From: Bradyrhizobium sp. URHD0069
GTDB lineage: Bacteria; Pseudomonadota; Alphaproteobacteria; Rhizobiales; Xanthobacteraceae
Assembly (NCBI RefSeq): GCF_000701345.1
Contig: NZ_JNIJ01000005.1
Span: forward strand, 124,001-188,000
Direction of reading: 5' to 3'
DNA: 64,000 bases
This document shows, piece by piece, positions 46,432-54,727 of the stretch (its first letter is position 1; every line of letters starts with the position of its first letter). The notes below the pieces were generated by a model. The model saw only the letters and a list, made by a program, of their open reading frames with translations. It searched no databases and was not told where the DNA came from. A program made the position numbers and the translations under genes.

Positions 46432-48192
46432 CTACAGCTTGTACGCCGTGCGGAATCCGCCCCAGTGCCGGCCATTGACGCGGATCGGCACGTCGATCTC
46501 GCGCATCATGATGGTTTTGCCGTTGCCCATATCGCGGGCGTAGCTCTGGATCAGATAGGAGCGCAAATTGCGGCCGGCGGCGAGGCCGGCTGTGTCATTG
46601 AAGATGCGGCGGTTGCGGCTGTTGGCGGTATTCCAGACGACATCGCCGGGCCGTTGCGGATGCGAGTAGATCTTGTTGTGCACCGGCAGGTAGCCGTTGC
46701 GGTCGATCATGACGCAGAACACCATACGCGGGTCCTTGGTGAGGAAGGCTTCCTGGAACGGAGGCAGCGCGCGATCCGCCCAGTCCAGAATCCGGGTGCG
46801 GTACTGAACCGGGTTGGTGCCCGCGATCTCGACGAAATCGGTGTCGAACATGTCGTCGATGGAGATGGCGCCGCTCGCTACCGCATTTTCGAAAATTTTG
46901 GTCAGCGCGGTGCCGGCTTCCATCGCGCGGGTGACGAATTCGGTGTTCTCGTCGTGGATCGACCACAGCTTGTCTTCGATTTTTTCGCTTAATGCGGCAT
47001 CCGGCGCGTAGAACCGTGCTTGCGCGCCTGTCTTGGAATGCTCGCTGACGCGAATCCTGCAGGCGCCGACGCTCTCGAGCATGGCGTCGAGGCTTTCGTT
47101 CAACGGCAGCCTTTCGGCATCCGGTCCGCAGATCAGGACGCCTTCCATGGAAATCTCGTAGACCGGGGCCGTGATCAGGCCGCGTGCGGTCTGAATTTCG
47201 ATTTTGAGATGGCACGGCAGCCGTTCACGCTTGCGCTGGTGTTCGCGCTCTTCCTGGCCCAGCAGTACCGCGCAGCGGGCCTTGAGTTTTTGCGCGAACA
47301 TGGTGACAGCCTTGCCCGCCTCGGCGACGCTTTCGCCATGGGCCTCGGCCTCCTTGGTCGCGCTGTCGATTTCGGCGGCGCTGTCGCCGACCGAGACGAT
47401 GAAATGCGAGGCGGAGGCGGCGTTATTGGACATGTCGCCGGTGATCTCGTTCTGCTCCGCCACTGCGCCATTGACGTTTTCGAAAACCGGGCGGATCGCT
47501 TCGATCGCCTGCGAGATCCGATGCACCGCGTCGACCGAGCCCGAGGCATCCTTCTGCAAGGCGTCGATCTTCTTGGTAATTTCTTCGGTGGCGTTCTGGG
47601 TCTGCACCGCGAGCGCCTTGACCTCGGAGGCGACGACGGCAAAGCCGCGCCCGGCGGCGCCGGCCCGCGCCGCCTCGATGGTCGAGTTGAGCGCCAAAAG
47701 CGTAGTCTGTTTGGCGATCTGCGCGATCAGGCTGACGACATTGCCGATCGCTGCTGAAGACTCTCTCAGGCGTTCGACATTGAGGCTCGCTTCATGGGCG
47801 GCGGCGCTGGCTTGATCGGCGAGATTGCTGGCGTCGCGCACCTGAGACCCGATGTCTTGCGCCGAATGGGTGAATTTGTCCGCCGCCTGCGAGAAAGTGG
47901 TCGCGGTCGACTGCGCTGCGCTGGTGCGCCCCGTCAGCGCGTCGGTGCGCCGGCGAATCGTGGCAAGCGTCGCGGCCGTTGCCTCGGCCCCGCCGGCGAC
48001 CGAATTGGCCGCGCGTTCGAGCTGCCGGATCATGGCGCCCAGTTCCAGCTCGAGCAGTTCGAGGACCTCCTTGGTTGAATCGCTGTCCGAAGCGGAAGCA
48101 GCATCGGCCGCCACGATCGGAGTCGCCGCCACCGCTTCGACGGCTGGCGCAGCCGCTTCTGGCGGACGTCTTCGAAGTAGGCCGAACGCCAT
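46432..48192 (-). CDS. Soluble methyl-accepting chemotaxis protein with PilZ-like and C-terminal sensor domains
   Basis: Protein of 586 aa with no membrane segment, so it is cytoplasmic. The N-terminal part is the MCP signalling coiled coil, whose hairpin tip carries IEAARAGAAGRGFAVVASEV (about residues 170-190). Next comes a PilZ-like domain (RKRERLPCHLKIEI, then EISMEGVLICGP in place of DxSxxG). A C-terminal domain of about 160 aa follows (VFCVMIDRNGYLPVHNKIYS to VNGRHWGGFRTAYK), found on other alphaproteobacterial MCPs. Start ATG 48192 is chosen over 48249. No che genes are adjacent. Confidence 0.88.
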   Translation of the reverse strand: MAFGLLRRRPPEAAAPAVEAVAATPIVAADAASASDSDSTKEVLELLELELGAMIRQLERAANSVAGGAEATAATLATIRRRTDALTGRTSAAQSTATTFSQAADKFTHSAQDIGSQVRDASNLADQASAAAHEASLNVERLRESSAAIGNVVSLIAQIAKQTTLLALNSTIEAARAGAAGRGFAVVASEVKALAVQTQNATEEITKKIDALQKDASGSVDAVHRISQAIEAIRPVFENVNGAVAEQNEITGDMSNNAASASHFIVSVGDSAAEIDSATKEAEAHGESVAEAGKAVTMFAQKLKARCAVLLGQEEREHQRKRERLPCHLKIEIQTARGLITAPVYEISMEGVLICGPDAERLPLNESLDAMLESVGACRIRVSEHSKTGAQARFYAPDAALSEKIEDKLWSIHDENTEFVTRAMEAGTALTKIFENAVASGAISIDDMFDTDFVEIAGTNPVQYRTRILDWADRALPPFQEAFLTKDPRMVFCVMIDRNGYLPVHNKIYSHPQRPGDVVWNTANSRNRRIFNDTAGLAAGRNLRSYLIQSYARDMGNGKTIMMREIDVPIRVNGRHWGGFRTAYKL

Positions 48193-48247
48193 GGGGCACC
48201 CTCGGGAGCTGAAATGAAACCGCAACCTCGCATTTCGACGTGAAGTC

Positions 48248-48255
48248 ATGGTTAA
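48248..48255 (-). promoter_or_regulatory. CtrA half-site-like motif upstream of the chemoreceptor
   Basis: On the minus strand TTAACCAT lies about 56-63 nt before the chemoreceptor ATG. This octamer is the known CtrA half-site in Caulobacter, and chemotaxis genes are often CtrA controlled. A single 8-mer is weak evidence. Confidence 0.3.
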
Positions 48256-48393
48256 CGATTGCCTCTTACGCAGGCAGCAGGCGCTACCACCGTACCGAAA
48301 AGCCCCGCCAATCTTTGATTTTGCAGGGACCGCGGCCTATAACGCCGCGCTTTCCAACCAATTCATCCCGGACGAATCCGCAAGAGAGACCGC

Positions 48394-49140
48394 ATGGCCG
48401 GACATTCCCAGTTCAAGAACATCATGCACCGCAAGGGCCGGCAGGACGCCCAGAAGTCGAAACTCTTCAGCAAGCTGGCGCGGGAAATCACCGTCGCAGC
48501 CAAGATGGGCCAGCCCGATCCGAGCATGAATGCGCGTTTGCGCGCCGCCATCATTTCCGCGCGCCAGGAAAACATGTCGAAGGACTCGATCGAGCGTGCG
48601 GTGAAGAAGGCGAGCGGCACCGAGAGCGAGAATTACGACGAGATTCGCTATGAGGGTTACGGCCCCGGCGGCGTCGCCGTGATCGTCGAGGCGCTGACCG
48701 ACAACCGCAACCGCGCCGCGTCCGATATCCGATCCTACTTCACTAAGGCCGGCGGCAATCTCGGCGAAACCGGCTCGGTCGCATTCATGTTCGATCGTAC
48801 CGGCATTATCGAATACGATGCCAAAGTCGCCTCCGACGAGGCGGTGCTGGATGCGGCGATCGAGGCCGGCGCCGACGACGTGTTGTCGAGCGAGAATGGC
48901 CACGAGATTTACGCCTCGCCGGAGACCTTTCGCGACGTCGCCAAAGCACTGGAGGCGAAATTCGGCGAAGCCCGCAAGGCGGCACTGACCTGGAAACCGC
49001 ATAACACCGTGCCGGTGGACGACGAGACCGGCGAGAAACTGTTGAAGCTGATCGACCAGCTCAACGAACATGACGACGTGCAGAACGTCTACGCCAATTT
49101 CGAAGTCTCGGATGCGCTGGTCGCCAAGATGGGCGGGTGA
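48394..49140 (+). CDS. yebC: YebC/PmpR family (TACO1-like) regulator
   Basis: Protein of 248 aa. Typical opening [20 protein letters not shown] and blocks [39 protein letters not shown] and [10 protein letters not shown]. YebC proteins are reported as transcription regulators and as ribosome-associated helpers on proline stretches. It precedes ruvCAB, the conserved bacterial order, though a palindromic repeat separates it from ruvC here. Confidence 0.95.
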   Translation: MAGHSQFKNIMHRKGRQDAQKSKLFSKLAREITVAAKMGQPDPSMNARLRAAIISARQENMSKDSIERAVKKASGTESENYDEIRYEGYGPGGVAVIVEALTDNRNRAASDIRSYFTKAGGNLGETGSVAFMFDRTGIIEYDAKVASDEAVLDAAIEAGADDVLSSENGHEIYASPETFRDVAKALEAKFGEARKAALTWKPHNTVPVDDETGEKLLKLIDQLNEHDDVQNVYANFEVSDALVAKMGG

Positions 49141-49152
49141 ACTGGATATCCC

Positions 49153-49208
49153 GCCGGAGCCTGTCATCGGGCTTGCCGAAGGCGAGACCCGGTGGCGGAG
49201 TATGACGA
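49153..49208. repeat. Intergenic repeat, inverted copy of that at 44828
   Basis: GGAGCCTGTCATCGGGCTTGCCGAAGGCGAGACCCGGTGGCGGAGTATGACGA differs from the reverse complement of 44829-44882 at only a few positions. The two copies flank about 4.2 kb (ygfA to yebC) in opposite orientation. Confidence 0.8.
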
Positions 49209-49271
49209 CTAGTGGTGGGTAGGACATCCGTTTGTGTTTCGTTCTCGATGCTCCGGCGTTATCACTACCGC

Positions 49272-49799
49272 ATGACGTCCCAGCCGATTCGCCATCCCGT
49301 CCGCATCCTTGGCATCGATCCCGGCCTGCGCCGCACCGGCTGGGGCGTGATCGAGATCGACGGCAATCGGCTGATATTCGTCGCTTGCGGATCGGTGGAA
49401 CCGCCGGAAGGCCTGCCGCTGGCGAGCCGCCTGTTGGCGATCCATGAAGGGCTCGCCGCCGTACTCGGTGATCTCAAGCCAGCTGAAGCCGCCGTTGAGC
49501 AGACGTTCGTCAACAAGGACGGTGTCGCCACGCTGAAGCTCGGGCAGGCGCGCGGCGTCGCCATGCTGGCGCCGGCAATGTTCGGCATATCGGTCGCGGA
49601 ATACGCCCCGAACCAGGTCAAGAAGACCGTGGTCGGGGCCGGCCACGCCGACAAGAACCAGATTCTGGTGATGCTGAAGATACTTTTGCCCAAGGCCGAG
49701 CCGAAATCCCCCGACGCTGCCGACGCGCTGGCGATCGCCATCACGCACGCGCATCACCGCGCGAGCACTGCGCTGCGGCTGAAGGTGGTGGGGGCATGA
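49272..49799 (+). CDS. ruvC: Holliday junction resolvase RuvC
   Basis: Endonuclease of 175 aa that cleaves Holliday junctions. The first catalytic Asp is in [14 protein letters not shown], followed by the Glu motif [11 protein letters not shown] and the C-terminal Asp pair in [17 protein letters not shown]. The ATG at 49272 ([10 protein letters not shown]) is preferred over an in-frame 49212 whose codons lie next to the palindromic repeat. The stop overlaps ruvA (ATGA). Confidence 0.96.
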   Translation: MTSQPIRHPVRILGIDPGLRRTGWGVIEIDGNRLIFVACGSVEPPEGLPLASRLLAIHEGLAAVLGDLKPAEAAVEQTFVNKDGVATLKLGQARGVAMLAPAMFGISVAEYAPNQVKKTVVGAGHADKNQILVMLKILLPKAEPKSPDAADALAIAITHAHHRASTALRLKVVGA

Positions 49800-50413
49800 T
49801 CGGCAAACTGAAAGGGCTGATCGACAGCTACGGCGAGGATTTTGTGATCCTCGACGTCGGCGGCGTCGGCTATCAGGTGCATTGCTCGGCGCGCACGCTG
49901 CAGGCGCTGCCGTCTCCCGGCGAGGCCGCGGTGCTGTCGATCGAAACATATGTGCGCGAGGACCAGATAAAACTGTTCGGCTTTCGCAGCGACATCGAGC
50001 GCGAATGGTTTCGGCTGTTGCAGACGGTGCAGGGCGTCGGGGCGAAAGTCGCGCTGGCGGTGCTCGGCACGCTGCCGCCGGCCGAACTCGCCAACGCCAT
50101 CGCATTGCGCGACAAGGCGGCGGTGTCGCGCACGCCGGGCGTCGGCCCGAAGGTCGCCGAGCGCATCGTCACCGAACTGAAGGACAAGGCGCCGGCCTTC
50201 GCCAATGTCGATCCGGCCGTGATTCATCTTGCCGGCGCGATCGACGATCAGCGCGCGCCGCGCCCGGTCACCGATGCGATCTCGGCGCTGGTCAATCTCG
50301 GCTACGGTCAGCCGCAGGCGGCCGCCGCGATTGCCTCGGCCTCGCGCAGCGCCGGTGAGAAGGCGGAGACTGCGCAGTTGATCAGGCTGGGCTTGAAGGA
50401 ATTGGCGAAGTGA
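49796..50413 (+). CDS. ruvA: Holliday junction branch migration protein RuvA
   Basis: DNA-binding subunit of the RuvAB branch-migration complex, 205 aa. N-terminal OB-fold [20 protein letters not shown], the helix-hairpin-helix motifs [17 protein letters not shown] and [17 protein letters not shown], and the C-terminal RuvB-binding domain ([16 protein letters not shown]). It overlaps ruvC at its start and ruvB at its end (GTGA), so all three are translationally coupled. Confidence 0.96.
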   Translation: MIGKLKGLIDSYGEDFVILDVGGVGYQVHCSARTLQALPSPGEAAVLSIETYVREDQIKLFGFRSDIEREWFRLLQTVQGVGAKVALAVLGTLPPAELANAIALRDKAAVSRTPGVGPKVAERIVTELKDKAPAFANVDPAVIHLAGAIDDQRAPRPVTDAISALVNLGYGQPQAAAAIASASRSAGEKAETAQLIRLGLKELAK

Positions 50414-51459
50414 ATCCGCCCTCCCGCATCGTCACGCCCGAGCGTCGCGCCGATGATGTCGGCGACACCGCGCTGCGCCCGCAAGTGCTGGCGGAATTCG
50501 TCGGCCAGGCGCAGGCGCGCGCCAACCTTGCGATCTTCATCGAGGCCGCCCGCAAGCGCAGCGAGGCGCTGGACCATGTGCTGTTCGTCGGCCCGCCCGG
50601 ACTCGGCAAGACCACGCTGGCGCAGATCGTCGCCCGAGAACTCGGCGTCGGCTTCCGCGCCACCTCCGGGCCTGTGATTGCGAAAGCCGGCGACCTCGCG
50701 GCATTGCTGACCAATCTCGAAGAGCGCGACGTGCTGTTCATCGATGAAATCCATCGCCTCAGTCCGGCAGTCGAGGAAGTGCTGTATCCGGCGATGGAGG
50801 ATTTCCAGCTCGATCTCATCATCGGCGAAGGCCCCGCGGCGCGCTCGGTCAAGATCGAGCTCGCAAAATTCACTCTGGTCGGCGCGACCACGCGCGCGGG
50901 GCTATTGACCAATCCGCTGCGCGACCGCTTCGGGATTCCGGTGCGGCTGAATTTCTACACCGAGGAAGAGCTGGAAAAGATCGTCACCCGCGGCGCCCGC
51001 GTGCTCAAGATCGGCATGACGCCGGACGGCGCCAACGAGATCGCGCGGCGCGCCCGCGGCACGCCGCGCATCGCCGGACGGCTGCTGCGGCGGGTCCGGG
51101 ATTTTGCTTCCGCGGCGGACGCCGCCTCGATCGATCGCGCCATCGCCGACCATGCGCTGAGCGCGCTGGAGGTTGACGCCGCCGGCCTGGATGCGATGGA
51201 CCGGCGTTATCTCACGACCATCGCGATGAATTACGGCGGCGGCCCGGTGGGCGTGGAGACCATGGCGGCGGCACTATCCGAGCCGCGCGACGCCATCGAG
51301 GACATCATCGAGCCGTTTTTGATTCAGTGCGGCTATCTGCAGCGCACCCCGCGCGGCCGGCTGTTGACGTCGCACGCCTTCCGCCATCTCGGCCTCGCCG
51401 AGCCCGCGCGCGATCCGGCGCAGTTCGGATTGTTCGGCGGCGAAGAAGAACCATCGTAA
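50410..51459 (+). CDS. ruvB: Holliday junction branch migration ATPase RuvB
   Basis: AAA+ motor of 349 aa that drives branch migration with RuvA. Walker [16 protein letters not shown], Walker [17 protein letters not shown], sensor 1 [20 protein letters not shown] and the C-terminal winged helix ([16 protein letters not shown]). It starts at GTG overlapping the ruvA stop. It is the last of ruvCAB. Confidence 0.97.
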   Translation: MNPPSRIVTPERRADDVGDTALRPQVLAEFVGQAQARANLAIFIEAARKRSEALDHVLFVGPPGLGKTTLAQIVARELGVGFRATSGPVIAKAGDLAALLTNLEERDVLFIDEIHRLSPAVEEVLYPAMEDFQLDLIIGEGPAARSVKIELAKFTLVGATTRAGLLTNPLRDRFGIPVRLNFYTEEELEKIVTRGARVLKIGMTPDGANEIARRARGTPRIAGRLLRRVRDFASAADAASIDRAIADHALSALEVDAAGLDAMDRRYLTTIAMNYGGGPVGVETMAAALSEPRDAIEDIIEPFLIQCGYLQRTPRGRLLTSHAFRHLGLAEPARDPAQFGLFGGEEEPS

Positions 51460-51510
51460 TTCCGCTTCAATTTCATATCATGAACGGGATGTATCACGAT
51501 TAACCCCTTC

Positions 51511-52431
51511 ATGATTTCACGCCGCCAGTTTTTGCGTTTCTTGGCCGGGCTCGGCGCCTTCAGCGCTTCGACCACGGCATACGGGTTCGGCGTCGAGCCT
51601 GTGCTGCGGCTTCGCGTCGCGCGCTATGACCTCACACCGCCGCAATGGCCCGCCGATTTCCAGCTCAAGATAGCCGTCGTCGCCGACCTTCATGCTTGCG
51701 ATCCCTGGATGTCGCTGGAGCGCATCGAGGCGATTGTCGAGCGCACCAATGCGCTCAATTCGGACATCATCGTCATGCTGGGCGACTACGTGGCCGGCCA
51801 TCGCCATGTCACGCGCTACATTCCGGCCAGCGAATGGGCGCCCGTGCTTGCCGGCCTGAAGGCCCCGCTTGGCGTCCATGCGATCCTCGGCAATCACGAC
51901 TATTGGGATGACAAGATCGTGCAGCGCCAAGGCCACGGGCTGATCGTTGCCCGCCGCGCGCTCGAAGCTGCAGGCATTCCCGTGTACGAGAATGATGCAA
52001 AGCGCCTGACCAAGGCCGGTCGTCCGTTCTGGCTTGCCGGGCTCGGCGATCAATTGGCCTATCTTCCGGCGCGGCGGTTCCGGCCGATCAAGCATATCGG
52101 CGTCGATGATCTTGCCGCGACGCTTGGGAAAGTTACCGACGATGCGCCGGTCGTTCTTTTGGCGCACGAGCCCGACGTCGCGATGCGCGTGCCGGCGCGG
52201 GTGGCATTGCAGCTCTCGGGGCATACCCATGGCGGCCAGGTGCGGTTGTTCGGGTGGTCGCCGGTGATGCCGTCGCGCTACGGCGAGAAATTCGCGTACG
52301 GGCACATGCGCGAGAATTGCGATGTCATCGTCTCCGGCGGCTTGGGCTGCAGCATCATGCCGTTCCGCCTCGGTGTCCCGCCCGAGATCGTGCTGGTGAC
52401 ACTCGGCAAACCAAATCCCGTTGTATCGTAG
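51511..52431 (+). CDS. Tat-exported metallophosphoesterase (YkuE-like)
   Basis: Phosphoesterase of 306 aa with a twin-arginine signal (ISRRQFLRFLAGLGAFSAST), so it acts outside the cytoplasm. The metal centre motifs are VVADLHACDPW, MLGDYVAG, AILGNHDYW and LSGHTHGGQVRL. It resembles YkuE/YaeI-type enzymes, which act on phospholipid or cyclic phosphate substrates. The gene starts 51 nt after ruvB on the same strand. Confidence 0.92.
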   Translation: MISRRQFLRFLAGLGAFSASTTAYGFGVEPVLRLRVARYDLTPPQWPADFQLKIAVVADLHACDPWMSLERIEAIVERTNALNSDIIVMLGDYVAGHRHVTRYIPASEWAPVLAGLKAPLGVHAILGNHDYWDDKIVQRQGHGLIVARRALEAAGIPVYENDAKRLTKAGRPFWLAGLGDQLAYLPARRFRPIKHIGVDDLAATLGKVTDDAPVVLLAHEPDVAMRVPARVALQLSGHTHGGQVRLFGWSPVMPSRYGEKFAYGHMRENCDVIVSGGLGCSIMPFRLGVPPEIVLVTLGKPNPVVS

Positions 52432-52514
52432 TTGGTCACGGGCGCAGGCTGCGCTTGCGTGCCAGGAGATTTTGAGCAAAACGGTGACCTTCACGGACAA
52501 TCGAGGGGCCGGAA

Positions 52515-52964
52515 GTGACAGCTATCCATCTCGACGGCGCGATCCGCGACGGCCGCCACACCATGCAGGTCCGCGTCTATTACGAGGACACCGATTTTTC
52601 CGGCATCGTCTATCACGCTAACTATCTGCGCTTCATGGAGCGCGGACGGACCAATCATCTGCGGCTGATGGGCGCCGAGCAGCACGCGCTGTTTGCGGAA
52701 GCGCAGGCGGAGACGCCCGGCTTCGCCTTCGTGGTGCGCTCGATGCACATCGATTACCTAAAACCGGCGCGCATGGATGATGTGCTCGAGGTGGTGACCT
52801 GGCCGGTCGCGGTGAAGGGCGCCTCGATTACGCTGGCGCAGGAGGTGCGGCGCGGCGAGGACGTGCTGGTGAAAGCGCAGGTGCGCGTCGCCTTCATCAG
52901 CGAGGGGCGGGCGCAGCCGATTCCGAAGGCGCTGCGGACTTTGATGAAGGCCGATCAAATCTAG
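52515..52964 (+). CDS. ybgC: Tol-Pal-associated acyl-CoA thioesterase YbgC
   Basis: Hot-dog-fold thioesterase of 149 aa. The catalytic motif is RVYYEDTDFSGIVYHANYLR (Asp and His), with RFMERGRTNHLRLMG next and the late VRSMHIDYLKPARMDD. YbgC is normally the first gene of the tolQRAB-pal cluster. Here it is followed by palindromic repeats and a GST gene, with no tol genes in the window. Confidence 0.93.
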   Translation: MTAIHLDGAIRDGRHTMQVRVYYEDTDFSGIVYHANYLRFMERGRTNHLRLMGAEQHALFAEAQAETPGFAFVVRSMHIDYLKPARMDDVLEVVTWPVAVKGASITLAQEVRRGEDVLVKAQVRVAFISEGRAQPIPKALRTLMKADQI

Positions 52965-53075
52965 TTGTTGGTCGGCAGGCAACGCGCCCGCTTTGGCAGG
53001 CCCGCGCCGGGCCCACGGCCGGCGGATGTTCCGGGTTGGGTGACAGTACGTTTTGAGAAGCATCCGCATCCTCAA

Positions 53076-53242
53076 CGTCGTCCCGGCCAAGTGAGCGTAG
53101 CGAACGCGAGCCGGGATCGATACGCCGAGGAGTTTCAATTGAGATGCGGTGTGCAACGACTGGCTTAAATCGCGCACGCCGCGGGTTACGGGTCCCCGCT
53201 CCCGGTGCGCAATTGCGCACCAGGGCGGGGACGACCGGTCGA
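53076..53242. repeat. Compound intergenic palindromic repeat
   Basis: CGTCGTCCCGGCCAAGTGAGCGTAGCGAACGCGAGCCGGGATCG is followed by GGGTCCCCGCTCCCGGTGCGCAATTGCGCACCAGGGCGGGGACGACC. It is closely similar in layout to 21815-21960. The 110 nt before it (52965-53075) holds nothing recognisable. Confidence 0.75.
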
Positions 53243-53250
53243 GTGACCTC

Positions 53251-53895
53251 TTACGCCGCCGCCTTGTGCCGCGCGAGTTCGGCCTGGTACAGCTTGAACT
53301 CCTCGGCGACCGCTTTTGCGATGCTCGGGCGCGCGCGCAAGCGTTCGTAATACGCCTTCACGGCCGGCCATTTCGCAAGTTCGATCGGCGGCGTCGCCAT
53401 GGTCCAGTTGATGACGGTGACGAGATAGGCATCAGCGACGCTGAAATGGTCGAGCAGGAATTCACGGTCCCTAAGATAGTTCTCGAGATAGTCGAGCCGT
53501 GACAGGCCCTTGCCGAGGATATAGGTCTTGACCTCGGGCGACGCTTTCTTGTCGAGCACCGGCACGAACAAACCTTTGTGCAGCTCGGTGCCGATGAAGC
53601 AGAGCCATTGATGCAACCTGCTGCGCTCCATGCCGGGGCCGGTGGCGACGCCGGCCTGCGGAAAATTATCCGCGACATATTGCAGGATCGCCGCGTTCTC
53701 GGTGAGAACCAGCCCGTCGTCAGTGCGCAGCGTCGGCACCAGCCCAAGCGGATTGACCTGAAGAAAATCCGAGCCGTCGTTCTGCACGACCTTGGTCTTC
53801 GGATCGACTTCGAGATAGTTGGCCTCAGCGCCGGCCTCATACAGCGCGATGCGGGTCGCGAGCGAGCAGGCGAGCGGCGAGAAATACAGGTCCAT
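53251..53895 (-). CDS. Glutathione S-transferase (beta-like)
   Basis: Cytoplasmic GST of 214 aa. The N-terminal thioredoxin-like domain starts MDLYFSPLACSLATRIALYE, with the catalytic-type Cys of beta GSTs at residue 10. QVNPLGLVPTLRTDDGLVLT and the glutathione loop LTENAAILQYVADNFPQ follow, then an all-helical C-terminal domain. It is divergent from a TetR gene about 97 nt away, which may control it. Confidence 0.92.
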   Translation of the reverse strand: MDLYFSPLACSLATRIALYEAGAEANYLEVDPKTKVVQNDGSDFLQVNPLGLVPTLRTDDGLVLTENAAILQYVADNFPQAGVATGPGMERSRLHQWLCFIGTELHKGLFVPVLDKKASPEVKTYILGKGLSRLDYLENYLRDREFLLDHFSVADAYLVTVINWTMATPPIELAKWPAVKAYYERLRARPSIAKAVAEEFKLYQAELARHKAAA

Positions 53896-53992
53896 GGATA
53901 CCTCCTTGGCGGTTTGGTCCGGCGCTTCCGAACCGAGTTGATTTTCATACTGTTCCGCATAATATAAATCGCGTCAAGGAATTTTTTGCGAA

Positions 53993-54661
53993 ATGGTACA
54001 AAAGAACAAAAACCCGCCGCCGCTGGCGAAGCCGGCGGCACCCGTCGCGCCGAAGCGCCGCGGCCGGCCGCGCGCCTATCAGCCGGAGATCGCGCTCGGC
54101 AACGCGCTCGATCTGTTTCGCAAGCGCGGCTTCGCGGCGACCTCGCTCGACGAACTCAGCGCCGCCACCGGCATGAACCGGCCGAGTCTCTATGGCGCAT
54201 TCGGCGACAAGCGCGAGCTCTACATCAAGGCCTATCAGCGCTACCGCGCCGACGCCCGCGCCGCCATGCTCGGCATTTTCAGCGACGAACTGCCGATCCG
54301 CAAACGGCTGGAGCGCATCTTTGCGGTCGCGCTCGATATCTACCTCTCCGGCGATGCCGGTCCGCGCGGCTGCTTCACGGTGATGACCGCGGCGTCGGAG
54401 GCGGTGGCCGATCCTGATATCCGCGCCATGGTGCTGGAAGGATTTTCCGAACTCGACAAGGCCTTCGCCGCCTGCTTCCGCCTCGCCAAGGAGAAGGGCG
54501 AGCTGCCGGCATCGGCCGATCCTGTGGTCCTTGCACAGCTGGCATCCGCGACCATCCACACCATTGCGATCCGCGCCCGTGCGCGGGTGCCGCGCAAGGA
54601 ATTGGAGGCGATCATCAAGGGCGCGATCGACGTGATGTGCGGGGCGCGATCCAGCGCTTAG
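53993..54661 (+). CDS. TetR/AcrR family transcriptional regulator
   Basis: Regulator of 222 aa. The basic N-terminus is followed by the TetR helix-turn-helix (ALDLFRKRGFAATSLDELSA, then TGMNRPSLYGAFGDKRELY). The C-terminal domain is of the ligand-binding helical type (RIFAVALDIYLSGDAGPRGC). It is divergently placed to the GST gene, the usual arrangement for a local repressor. The 97-nt gap has AT-rich sequence (CATAATATAAAT) that could hold the shared promoters, but no clear operator is seen. Confidence 0.92.
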   Translation: MVQKNKNPPPLAKPAAPVAPKRRGRPRAYQPEIALGNALDLFRKRGFAATSLDELSAATGMNRPSLYGAFGDKRELYIKAYQRYRADARAAMLGIFSDELPIRKRLERIFAVALDIYLSGDAGPRGCFTVMTAASEAVADPDIRAMVLEGFSELDKAFAACFRLAKEKGELPASADPVVLAQLASATIHTIAIRARARVPRKELEAIIKGAIDVMCGARSSA

Positions 54662-54727
54662 GTTCGCCGGCGCGTATTCAAATCCGGACAGACGAAAGGC
54701 GAGGGTGACCGGCGGCTTCCACGTTGA

